64,000 nucleotides of DNA from assembly GCA_030867875.1 (NCBI GenBank), contig JAOWCC010000446.1:1-64000 (forward strand), in the 5' to 3' direction. Below the pieces are notes generated by a model, which searched no databases, was not told the origin of the DNA, and saw only the letters and a list, made by a program, of their open reading frames with translations. The DNA comes from Actinernus sp. WN-2022 (taxonomy: Eukaryota > Cnidaria > Anthozoa > Actiniaria > Actinernidae). This document shows positions 1-11,589 of the stretch, piece after piece. Numbering within the stretch: the first letter of the stretch is position 1; every line of letters begins with the position of its first letter. The position numbers were made by a program, and so were the translations under genes.

Positions 1-1213
1 CCTGATTCATCATTCCTGATTCCTGATTCATCATTCATGATTCCTGATTGATCATTCCTCTTTCCTGATTGATCATTCCTCATTCCTGATTCATCATTCC
101 TGATTCCTGAATTCATCATTGCTGATTCCTGATTCATCATTCATCATTCCTGATTCCTGATTCATCATTCCTGATTCATCATTCATCATTCCTGATTCAT
201 CATTGCTGATTCCTGATTCATCATTCCTGATTCATCATTCCTGACTTCATCATTCATCATTCCTGATTTCATCATTCATCATTCCTGATTCATCATTCCT
301 TATTCCAGATTCCTGATTCATCATTCCTGATTCCTGATTCATCATTCATCATTCCTGATTCGTCATTCATCATTCCTGATTCATCATTCCTGATTCCTGA
401 TTCCTGATTCATCATTCCTGATTCCTGATTCCTGATTCATCATTCCTGATTCCTGATTCCTGATTCATCCATTCCTGATTCATTATTCCTGATTCCTGAT
501 TCATCATTCCTGATTCCTGATTCCTGATTTATCATTCCTGATTCCTGATTCCTGATTCATCATTCCTGATTCATTATTCCTGATTCATCATTCCTGATTC
601 CTGATTCATCATTCCTGATTCCTGATTCACCCATTCCTGATTCCTGATTCATCATTCCTCTTTTCCTGATTCATCATTCCTGATTCCTGATTCATCATTC
701 CTGATTCCTGATTCATCCATTCCTCATTCCTGATTCATCAATCCTCATTCCTGATTCATCATTCCTGATTCCTGATTGATCACTCCTGATTCCTGATTCC
801 TGATTCCTGATTCATCATTCCTAATTCCTGATTCATCATTGCTGATTCCTGATTCATCATTCATCATTCATCATTCCTGATTCCTGATTCATCATTCCTG
901 ATTCATCATTCATCATTCCTGATTCATCATTGCTGATTCCTGATTCATCATTCCTGATTCATCATTCCTTATTCCTGATTCATCATTCCTGATTCCTTAT
1001 ACCTGATTCATCATTCCTGATTCCTGATTCATCATTCATCATTCCTGATTCGTCATTCATCATTCCTGATTCATCATTCCTGATTCCTGATTCCTGATTC
1101 ACCATTCCTGATTCATCATTCATCATTCCTGATTCATCATTCCTTATTCCTGATTCATCATTCCTGATTCCTGATTCCTGATTCATCATTCCTGATTCCT
1201 GATTCCTGATTCA

Positions 1214-1546
1214 TCATTCCTGATTCATTATTCCTGATTCATCATTCATCATTCCTGATTCATCATTCCTGATTCCTGATTCCTGATTCATCATTCCTGA
1301 TTCATCATTCCTGATTCCTGATTCATCATTCATGATTCCTGATTCATCATTCCTGATTCCTGATTCATCATTCCTGATTCCTGATTCATCATTCCTCTTT
1401 CCTGATTCATCATTCCTGATTCCTGATTCATCATTCCTGATTCCTGATTCATCATTCCTCATTCCTGATTCATCAATCCTCATTCCTGATTCATCATTCC
1501 TGATTCCTGATTGATCATTCCTCTTTCCTGATTGATCATTCCTCAT
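1214..1546. repeat. Type I landmark cassette (first copy)
   Basis: This is a cassette of about 330 bp with a fixed order of rare units on the plus strand: CATTATT, CATGATT, CCTCTTT, CCTCATT, CATCAAT, CCTCATT, then GATCATT, CCTCTTT, P, GATCATT, CCTCATT. Equivalent cassettes lie at 7150-7482, 9629-9961, about 19,096-19,430, 21,086-21,420, 21,732-22,060, 23,409-23,740, 24061-24393, 25,398-25,730, 26049-26381, 35079-35411, 51085-51417 and 62600-62932. Its 21-bp internal phasing gives a stop-free minus-strand frame of 110 codons, which I regard as non-coding. Confidence 0.9.
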
Positions 1547-2087
1547 TCCTGATTCATCATTCCTGATTCCTGATTCATCATTCCTGATTCCTGATTGATC
1601 ACTCCTGATTCCTGATTCCTGATTCCTGATTCATCATTCCTGATTCATCATTCTGATTCCTGATTCATCATTGCTGATTCCTGATTCATCATTCATCATT
1701 CATCATTCCTGATTCCTGATTCATCATTCCTGATTCATCATTCATCATTCCTGATTCATCATTGCTGATTCCTGATTCATCATTCCTGATTCATCATTCC
1801 TGATTCATCATTCATCATTCCTGATTCATCATTCATCATTCCTGATTCATCATTCATCATTCCTGATTCATCATTCCTTATTCCTGATTCATCATTCCTG
1901 ATTCCTTATTCCTGATTCATCATTCCTGATTCCTGATTCATCATTCATCATTCCTGATTCGTCATTCATCATTCCTGATTCATCATTCCTGATTCATCAT
2001 TCCTGATTCCTGATTCCTGATTCATCATTCCTGATTCATCATTCCTGATTCATTATTCCTGATTCATCATTCCTCATTCCTGATTCA

Positions 2088-2378
2088 TCATTCCTGATTC
2101 CTGATTCCTGATTCATCATTCCTGATTCCTGATTCATCATTCATGATTCCTGATTCATCATTCCTGATTCCTGATTCATCATTCCTGATTCCTGATTCAC
2201 CATTCCTGATTCCTGATTCATCATTCCTCTTTCCTGATTCATCATTCCTGATTCCTGATTCATCATTCCTGATTCCTGATTCATCATTCCTCATTCCTGA
2301 TTCATCAATCCTCATTCCTGATTCATCATTCCTGATTCCTGATTGAACATTCCTCTTTCCTGATTGATCATTCCTCAT
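2088..2378. repeat. Type II landmark cassette (first copy)
   Basis: Similar to type I, but it carries CACCATT before CCTCTTT and has GAACATT where type I has its first GATCATT. Copies occur at 8004-8294, 10483-10773, 22644-22880, 26903-27193, 28345-28635, 35954-36244, 51960-52250 and 63475-63765. A sub-form lacking CATGATT and carrying an extra CCTCATT lies at 29486-29776, 40411-40701, 44107-44397, 45408-45698 and 56923-57213. Where type I and II are paired, the I-to-II spacing is either 854 bp or 874/875 bp. Confidence 0.9.
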
Positions 2379-2999
2379 TCCTGATTCATCATTCCTGATT
2401 CCTGATTCATCATTCCTGATTCCTGATTGATCACTCCTGATTCCTGATTCCTGATTCCTGATTCATCATTCCTGATTCCTGATTCATCATTGCTGATTCC
2501 TGATTCATCATTCATCATTCATCATTCCTGATTCCTGATTCATCATTCCTGATTCATCATTCATCATTCCTGATTCATCATTGCTGATTCCTGATTCATC
2601 ATTCCTGATTCATCATTCCTGATTCATCATTCCTGATTCATCATTCATACATTCCTGATTCATCATTCCTTATTCCTGATTCATCATTCCTGATTCCTTA
2701 TACCTGATTCATCATTCCTGATTCCTGATTCATCATTCATCATTCCTGATTCATCATTCATCATTCCTGATTCATCATTCCTTATTCCTGATTCATCATT
2801 CCTGATTCCTGATTCCTGATTCATCATTCCTGATTCCTGATTCCTGATTCATCATTCCTGATTCATTATTCCTGATTCATCATTCATCATTCCTGATTCA
2901 TCATTCCTGATTCCTGATTCCTGATTCATCATTCCTGATTCATCATTCCTGATTCCTGATTCATCATTCATGATTCCTGATTCGTCATTCATCATTCCT

Positions 3000-5100
3000 G
3001 ATTCATCATTCCTGATTCCTGATTCCTGATTCATCATTCCTGATTCATCATTCCTGATTCATCATTCCTTATTCCTGATTCATCATTCCTGATTCCTGAT
3101 TCCTGATTCATCATTCCTGATTCCTGATTCCTGATTCATCTTTCCTGATTCATTATTCCTGATTCATCATTCATCATTCCTGATTCATCATTCCTGATTC
3201 CTGATTCCTGATTCATCATTCCTGATTCATCATTCCCTGATTCCTGATTCATCATTCATGATTCCTGATACATCATTCCTGATTCCTGATTCATCATTCC
3301 TGATTCCTGATTCATCATTCCTGATTCATGATTCCTGATTCCTGATTCATCATTCCTGATTCCTGATTCATCATTGCTGATTCCTGATTCATCATTCATC
3401 ATTCATCATTCCTGATTCCTGATTCATCATTCCTGATTCATCATTCATCATTCCTGATTCATCATTGCTGATTCCTGATTCATCATTCCTGATTCATCAT
3501 TCCTGATTCATCATTCCTGATTCATCATTCATCATTCCTGATTCATCATTCCTTATTCCTGATTCATCATTCCTGATTCCTTATACCTGATTCATCATTC
3601 CTGATTCCTGATTCATCATTCATCATTCCTGATTCATCATTCATCATTCCTGATTCATCATTCCTTATTCCTGATTCATCATTCCTGATTCCTGATTCCT
3701 GATTCATCATTCCTGATTCCTGATTCCTGATTCATCATTCCTGATTCATTATTCCTGATTCATCATTCATCATTCCTGATTCATCATTCCTGATTCCTGA
3801 TTCATCATTCATGATTCCTGATTCATCATTCCTGATTCCTGATTCATCATTCCTGATTCATTATTCCTGATTCATCATTCATCATTCCTGATTCATCATT
3901 CCTGATTCCTGATTCACCATTCCTGATTCCTGATTCATCATTCCTCTTTCCTGATTCATCATTCCTGATTCCTGATTCATCATTCCTGATTCATCATTCC
4001 TTATTCCTGATTCATCATTCCTGATTCCTGATTCCTGATTCATCATTCCTGATTCCTGATTCCTGATTCATCTTTCCTGATTCATTATTCCTGATTCATC
4101 ATTCATCATTCCTGATTCATCATTCCTGATTCCTGATTCCTGATTCATCATTCCTGATTCATCATTCCTGATTCCTGATTCATCATTCATGATTCCTGAT
4201 ACATCATTCCTGATTCCTGATTCATCATTCCTGATTCCTGATTCATCATTCCTGATTCATGATTCCTGATTCCTGATTCATCATTCCTGATTCCTGATTC
4301 ATCATTGCTGATTCCTGATTCATCATTCATCATTCATCATTCCTGATTCCTGATTCATCATTCCTGATTCATCATTCATCATTCCTGATTCATCATTGCT
4401 GATTCCTGATTCATCATTCCTGATTCATCATTCCTGATTCATCATTCCTGATTCATCATTCATCATTCCTGATTCATCATTCCTTATTCCTGATTCATCA
4501 TTCCTGATTCCTTATACCTGATTCATCATTCCTGATTCCTGATTCATCATTCATCATTCCTGATTCATCATTCATCATTCCTGATTCATCATTCCTTATT
4601 CCTGATTCATCATTCCTGATTCCTGATTCCTGATTCATCATTCCTGATTCCTGATTCCTGATTCATCATTCCTGATTCATTATTCCTGATTCATCATTCA
4701 TCATTCCTGATTCATCATTCCTGATTCCTGATTCATCATTCATGATTCCTGATTCATCATTCCTGATTCCTGATTCATCATTCCTGATTCATTATTCCTG
4801 ATTCATCATTCATCATTCCTGATTCATCATTCCTGATCCTGATTCCTGATTCATCATTCCTGATTCATCATTCCTGATTCCTGATTCATCATTCATGATT
4901 CCTGATTCGTCATTCATCATTCCTGATTCATCATTCCTGATTCCTGATTCCTGATTCATCATTCCTGATTCATCATTCCTGATTCATCATTCCTTATTCC
5001 TGATTCATCATTCCTGATTCCTGATTCCTGATTCATCATTCCTGATTCCTGATTCCTGATTCATCATTTCCTGATTCATTATTCCTGATTCATCATTCAT
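3000..5100. repeat. Roughly 1-kb repeat ladder inside block A
   Basis: The landmark CATGATTCCTGATACATC recurs with its A of CATGATT-ATG at 3258, 4189, 5183 and 5596, giving spacings of 931, 994 and 413 bp. All three numbers are divisible by 7. Between landmarks the same order recurs: P/Q tract, CATGATT, GCTGATT, TTATACC, CCTTATT, CATTATT. The corresponding ladder in A' has spacings 994, 1,029 and 413, so the units have gained or lost whole heptamers since the blocks separated. Confidence 0.8.
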
Positions 5101-5101
5101 C

Positions 5102-5927
5102 ATTCCTGATTCATCATTCCTGATTCCTGATTCCTGATTCATCATTCCTGATTCATCATTCCTGATTCCTGATTCATCATTCATGATTCCTGATACATCA
5201 TTCCTGATTCCTGATTCATCATTCCTGATTCCTGATTCATCATTCCTGATTCATGATTCCTGATTCCTGATTCATCATTCCTGATTCCTGATTCATCATT
5301 GCTGATTCCTGATTCATCATTCATCATTCATCATTCCTGATTCCTGATTCATCATTCCTGATTCATCATTCATCATTCCTGATTCATCATTGCTGATTCC
5401 TGATTCATCATTCCTGATTCATCATTCCTGATTCATCATTCCTGATTCATCATTCATCATTCCTGATTCATCATTCCTGAATCATCATTCCTGATTCCTG
5501 ATTCATCATTCCTGATTCCTGATTCATCATTCCTGATTCCTGATTCCTGATTCATCATTCCTGATTCATCATTCCTGATTCCTGATTCATCATTCATGAT
5601 TCCTGATACATCATTCCTGATTCCTGATTCATCATTCCTGATTCCTGATTCATCATTCCTGATTCATGATTCCTGATTCCTGATTCATCATTCCTGATTC
5701 CTGATTCATCATTGCTGATTCCTGATTCATCATTCATCATTCATCATTCCTGATTCCTGATTCATCATTCCTGATTCATCATTCATCATTCCTGATTCAT
5801 CATTGCTGATTCCTGATTCATCATTCCTGATTCATCATTCCTGATTCATCATTCCTGATTCATCATTCATCATTCCTGATTCATCATTCCTGAATCATCA
5901 TTCCTGATTCCTGATTCATCATTCCTG
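5102..5927. repeat. 413-bp tandem duplication
   Basis: Two head-to-tail copies, about 5,102-5,514 and 5,515-5,927, with a partial restart to about 5,958. CATGATTCCTGATACATC recurs at +413 and CCTGAATCATC at +413 (5,479 and 5,892). 413 is 59 heptamers. The same duplication is present in A' at about 55,070-55,895, so it predates duplication of the larger block. Confidence 0.85.
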
Positions 5928-6539
5928 ATTCCTGATTCATCATTCCTGATTCCTGATTGATCACTCCTGATTCCTGATTCCTGATTCCTGATTCATCATT
6001 CCTGATTCATCATTCCTGATTCCTGATTCATCATTGCTGATTCCTGATTCATCATTCATCATTCCTGATTCCTGATTCATCATTCCAGATTCATCATTGC
6101 TGATTCCTGATTCATCATTGCTGATTCCTGATTCATCATTCCTGATTCATCATTCCTGATTCATCATTCCTGATTCATCATTCATCATTCCTGATTCATC
6201 ATTCCTTATTCCTGATTCATCATTCCTGATTCCTTATACCTGATTCATCATTCCTGATTCCTGATTCATCATTCATCATTCCTGATTCATCATTCATCAT
6301 TCCTGATTCATCATTCCTTATTCCTGATTCATCATTCATCATTCCTGATTCATCATTCATCATTCATCATTCCTGATTCCTGATTCATCATTCCTGATTC
6401 ATCATTCCTCATTCCTGATTCATCATTGCTGATTCCTGATTCATCATTCATTCTTCTGATTCATCATTCCTGATTCATCATTCCTGATTCATCATTCATC
6501 ATTCCTGATTCATCATTCCTGATTCCTGATTCATCATTC

Positions 6540-8930
6540 CTGATTCCTGATTCCTGATTCATCATTCCTGATTCCTGATTCCTGATTCATCATTCCTGAT
6601 TCCTGATTCCTGATTCATCATTCCTGATTCATTATTCCTGATTCCTGATTCATCATTCCTGATTCCTGATTCCTGATTCATCATTCCTGATTCCTGATTC
6701 CTGATTCATCATTCCTGATTCATTATTCCTGATTCATCATTCCTGATTCCTGATTCATCATTCCTGATTCCTGATTCACCATTCCTGATTCCTGATTCAT
6801 CATTCCTCTTTCCTGATTCATCATTCCTGATTCCTGATTCATCATTCCTGATTCCTGATTCATCATTCCTCATTCCTGATTCATCAATCCTCATTCCTGA
6901 TTCATCATTCCTGATTCCTGATTGATCACTCCTGATTCCTGATTCCTGATTCCTGATTCATCATTCCTAATTCCTGATTCATCATCGCTGATTCCTGATT
7001 CATCATTCATCATTCATCATTCCTGATTCCTGATTCACCATTCCTGATTCATCATTCATCATTCCTGATTCATCATTCCTTATTCCTGATTCATCATTCC
7101 TGATTCCTGATTCCTGATTCATCATTCCTGATTCCTGATTCCTGATTCATCATTCCTGATTCATTATTCCTGATTCATCATTCATCATTCCTGATTCATC
7201 ATTCCTGATTCCTGATTCCTGATTCATCATTCCTGATTCATCATTCCTGATTCCTGATTCATCATTCATGATTCCTGATTCATCATTCCTGATTCCTGAT
7301 TCATCATTCCTGATTCCTGATTCATCATTCCTCTTTCCTGATTCATCATTCCTGATTCCTGATTCATCATTCCTGATTCCTGATTCATCATTCCTCATTC
7401 CTGATTCATCAATCCTCATTCCTGATTCATCATTCCTGATTCCTGATTGATCATTCCTCTTTCCTGATTGATCATTCCTCATTCCTGATTCATCATTCCT
7501 GATTCCTGATTCATCATTCCTGATTCCTGATTGATCACTCCTGATTCCTGATTCCTGATTCCTGATTCATCATTCCTGATTCATCATTCCTGATTCCTGA
7601 TTCATCATTGCTGATTCCTGATTCATCATTCATCATTCATCATTCCTGATTCCTGATTCATCATTCCTGATTCATCATTCATCATTCCTGATTCATCATT
7701 GCTGATTCCTGATTCATCATTCCTGATTCATCATTCCTGATTCATCATTCATCATTCCTGATTCATCATTCATCATTCCTGATTCATCATTCCTTATTCC
7801 TGATTCATCATTCCTGATTCCTTATTCCTGATTCATCATTCCTGATTCCTGATTCATCATTCATCATTCCTGATTCGTCATTCATCATTCCTGATTCATC
7901 ATTCCTGATTCATCATTCCTGATTCCTGATTCCTGATTCATCATTCCTGATTCATCATTCCTGATTCATTATTCCTGATTCATCATTCATCATTCCTGAT
8001 TCATCATTCCTGATTCCTGATTCCTGATTCATCATTCCTGATTCCTGATTCATCATTCATGATTCCTGATTCATCATTCCTGATTCCTGATTCATCATTC
8101 CTGATTCCTGATTCACCATTCCTGATTCCTGATTCATCATTCCTCTTTCCTGATTCATCATTCCTGATTCCTGATTCATCATTCCTTATTCCTGATTCAT
8201 CATTCCTCATTCCTGATTCATCAATCCTCATTCCTGATTCATCATTCCTGATTCCTGATTGAACATTCCTCTTTCCTGATTGATCATTCCTCATTCCTGA
8301 TTCATCATTCCTGATTCCTGATTCATCATTCCTGATTCCTGATTGATCACTCCTGATTCCTGATTCCTGATTCCTGATTCATCATTCCTGATTCCTGATT
8401 CATCATTGCTGATTCCTGATTCATCATTCATCATTCATCATTCCTGATTCCTGATTCATCATTCCTGATTCATCATTCATCATTCCTGATTCATCATTGC
8501 TGATTCCTGATTCATCATTCCTGATTCATCATTCCTGATTCATCATTCCTGATTCATCATTCATCATTCCTGATTCATCATTCCTTATTCCTGATTCATC
8601 ATTCCTGATTCCTTATACCTGATTCATCATTCCTGATTCCTGATTCATCATTCATCATTCCTGATTCATCATTCATCATTCCTGATTCATCATTCCTTAT
8701 TCCTGATTCATCATTCATCATTCCTGATTCATCATTGCTGATTCCTGATTCATCATTCCTGATTCATCATTCCTGATTCCTGATTCCTGATTCATCATTC
8801 CTGATTCATCATTCCTGATTCCTGATTCATCATTCATGATTCCTGATTCATCATTCCTGATTCCTGATTCATCATTCCTGATTCCTGATTCATCATTCCT
8901 GATTCATGATTCAACATTCCAGATTCCTGA
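6540..8930. repeat. 2.48-kb tandem repeat, copy 1
   Basis: It contains type III (6709), type I (7150) and type II (8004) cassettes in order, followed by a tract with GCTGATT, TTATACC and CATGATT. The same order and spacing recur 2,478 bp to the right (2,479 after a one-base insertion near 9,470). 2,478 is 354 heptamers. The copies diverge near 8,920, where this copy reads CCAGATT then Q instead of entering the CATCAAT/CCTCTTT/CATGATT tract. Confidence 0.85.
6709..6894. repeat. Type III landmark cassette (first copy)
   Basis: It shares CACCATT, CCTCTTT, CCTCATT and CATCAAT with type II but then passes directly into P, P, GATCACT and a run of four P units, lacking the GAACATT/GATCATT part. Copies lie at 9187-9372, 15017-15202, 18653-18838, 33448-33633, 49139-49324, 50434-50619, 60654-60839 and 61949-62134. 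A type II/III hybrid lies at 24915-25142. Confidence 0.85.
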
Positions 8931-9017
8931 TTCATCATTCCTGATTCCTGATTCATCATTCATCATTCCTGATTCGTCATTCATCATTCCTGATTCGTCA
9001 TTCATCATTCCTGATTC

Positions 9018-11400
9018 ATCATTCCTGATTCCTGATTCCTCATTCCTGATTCCTGATTCCTGATTCATCATTCCTGATTCCTGATTCCTGATTCATCATT
9101 CCTGATTCATTATTCCTGATTCCTGATTCATCATTCCTGATTCCTGATTCCTGATTCATCATTCCTGATTCCTGATTCCTGATTCATCATTCCTGATTCA
9201 TTATTCCTGATTCATCATTCCTGATTCCTGATTCATCATTCCTGATTCCTGATTCACCATTCCTGATTCCTGATTCATCATTCCTCTTTCCTGATTCATC
9301 ATTCCTGATTCCTGATTCATCATTCCTGATTCCTGATTCATCATTCCTCATTCCTGATTCATCAATCCTCATTCCTGATTCATCATTCCTGATTCCTGAT
9401 TGATCACTCCTGATTCCTGATTCCTGATTCCTGATTCATCATTCCTAATTCCTGATTCATCATTGCTGATTCCCTGATTCATCATTCATCATTCATCATT
9501 CCTGATTCCTGATTCACCATTCCTGATTCATCATTCATCATTCCTGATTCATCATTCCTTATTCCTGATTCATCATTCCTGATTCCTGATTCCTGATTCA
9601 TCATTCCTGATTCCTGATTCCTGATTCATCATTCCTGATTCATTATTCCTGATTCATCATTCATCATTCCTGATTCATCATTCCTGATTCCTGATTCCTG
9701 ATTCATCATTCCTGATTCATCATTCCTGATTCCTGATTCATCATTCATGATTCCTGATTCATCATTCCTGATTCCTGATTCATCATTCCTGATTCCTGAT
9801 TCATCATTCCTCTTTCCTGATTCATCATTCCTGATTCCTGATTCATCATTCCTGATTCCTGATTCATCATTCCTCATTCCTGATTCATCAATCCTCATTC
9901 CTGATTCATCATTCCTGATTCCTGATTGATCATTCCTCTTTCCTGATTGATCATTCCTCATTCCTGATTCATCATTCCTGATTCCTGATTCATCATTCCT
10001 GATTCCTGATTGATCACTCCTGATTCCTGATTCCTGATTCCTGATTCATCATTCCTGATTCATCATTCCTGATTCCTGATTCATCATTGCTGATTCCTGA
10101 TTCATCATTCATCATTCATCATTCCTGATTCCTGATTCATCATTCCTGATTCATCATTCATCATTCCTGATTCATCATTGCTGATTCCTGATTCATCATT
10201 CCTGATTCATCATTCCTGATTCATCATTCATCATTCCTGATTCATCATTCATCATTCCTGATTCATCATTCCTTATTCCTGATTCATCATTCCTGATTCC
10301 TTATTCCTGATTCATCATTCCTGATTCCTGATTCATCATTCATCATTCCTGATTCGTCATTCATCATTCCTGATTCATCATTCCTGATTCATCATTCCTG
10401 ATTCCTGATTCCTGATTCATCATTCCTGATTCATCATTCCTGATTCATTATTCCTGATTCATCATTCATCATTCCTGATTCATCATTCCTGATTCCTGAT
10501 TCCTGATTCATCATTCCTGATTCCTGATTCATCATTCATGATTCCTGATTCATCATTCCTGATTCCTGATTCATCATTCCTGATTCCTGATTCACCATTC
10601 CTGATTCCTGATTCATCATTCCTCTTTCCTGATTCATCATTCCTGATTCCTGATTCATCATTCCTTATTCCTGATTCATCATTCCTCATTCCTGATTCAT
10701 CAATCCTCATTCCTGATTCATCATTCCTGATTCCTGATTGAACATTCCTCTTTCCTGATTGATCATTCCTCATTCCTGATTCATCATTCCTGATTCCTGA
10801 TTCATCATTCCTGATTCCTGATTGATCACTCCTGATTCCTGATTCCTGATTCCTGATTCATCATTCCTGATTCCTGATTCATCATTGCTGATTCCTGATT
10901 CATCATTCATCATTCATCATTCCTGATTCCTGATTCATCATTCCTGATTCATCATTCATCATTCCTGATTCATCATTGCTGATCCTGATTCATCATTCCT
11001 GATTCATCATTCCTGATTCATCATTCCTGATTCATCATTCATCATTCCTGATTCATCATTCCTTATTCCTGATTCATCATTCCTGATTCCTTATACCTAT
11101 ACCTGATTCATCATTCCTGATTCCTGATTCATCATTCATCATTCTGATTCATCATTCATCATTCCTGATTCATCATTCCTTATTCCTGATTCATCATTCA
11201 TCATTCCTGATTCATCATTGCTGATTCCTGATTCCATCATTCCTGATTCATCATTCCTGATTCCTGATTCCTGATTCATCATTCCTGATTCATCATTCCT
11301 GATTCCTGATTCATCATTCATGATTCCTGATTCATCATTCCTGATTCCTGATTCATCATTCCTGATTCCTGATTCATCATTCCTGATTCATGATTCAACA
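9018..11400. repeat. 2.48-kb tandem repeat, copy 2
   Basis: This is the right-hand copy of the unit starting near 6,540, with cassettes III, I and II at 9187, 9629 and 10483. Differences seen include one inserted C near 9,470, CCTCATT at about 9,039 where copy 1 has Q, a missing T near 10,983, and an extra CTATAC near 11,096. At its right end it continues into the CATGATT-containing tract at 11,320 that is shared with 29,177, 36,835, 38,718 and 41,390. Confidence 0.85.
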
Positions 11401-11589
11401 TTCCTGATTCCTGATTCATCAATCCTCTTTCATGATTCATCATTCCTGATTCCTGATTCATCATTCCTGATTCCTGATTCATCATTCCTGATTCCTGATT
11501 CCTGATTCATCATTCCTGATTCATCATTCCTGATTCATCATTCATCATTCCTGATTCATCATTCCTTATTCCTGATTCATCATTCATCA

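Larger units (their letters stand above)
1..6540. repeat. HOR block A (copy 1)
   Basis: This block has the same order of landmarks as about 49,879-56,460 near the other end of the window. Shared landmarks include CATGATT followed by GATCATT/CCTCTTT (36 versus 49,914), CCAGATTCCTG (304 versus 50,180), the TTATACC variant, CATGATTCCTGATACATC (3,258 versus 53,128) and CCTGAATCATC (5,479 versus 55,447). The offset is 49,878 at the left edge, becomes 49,871 after seven single-base insertions, and is 49,871-49,872 through about 3.0 kb. It then shifts by whole units. Similarity ends near 6,540, where this copy joins a different block. Confidence 0.85.

Noticed and set aside
1332..1514. Plus-strand frames of 60-75 codons encoding IPDSSFL heptads
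   Set aside because: They are pure satellite translated in the one frame without TGA, overlap similar minus-strand frames, and begin at whichever CATGATT unit supplies ATG. No domain, ribosome site or unique flank is present.
11090..11105. Possible TATA-like promoter at the CTATACCTATACC stretch
   Set aside because: It is a local doubling of the common TTATACC variant unit that recurs throughout the array, with no gene downstream.
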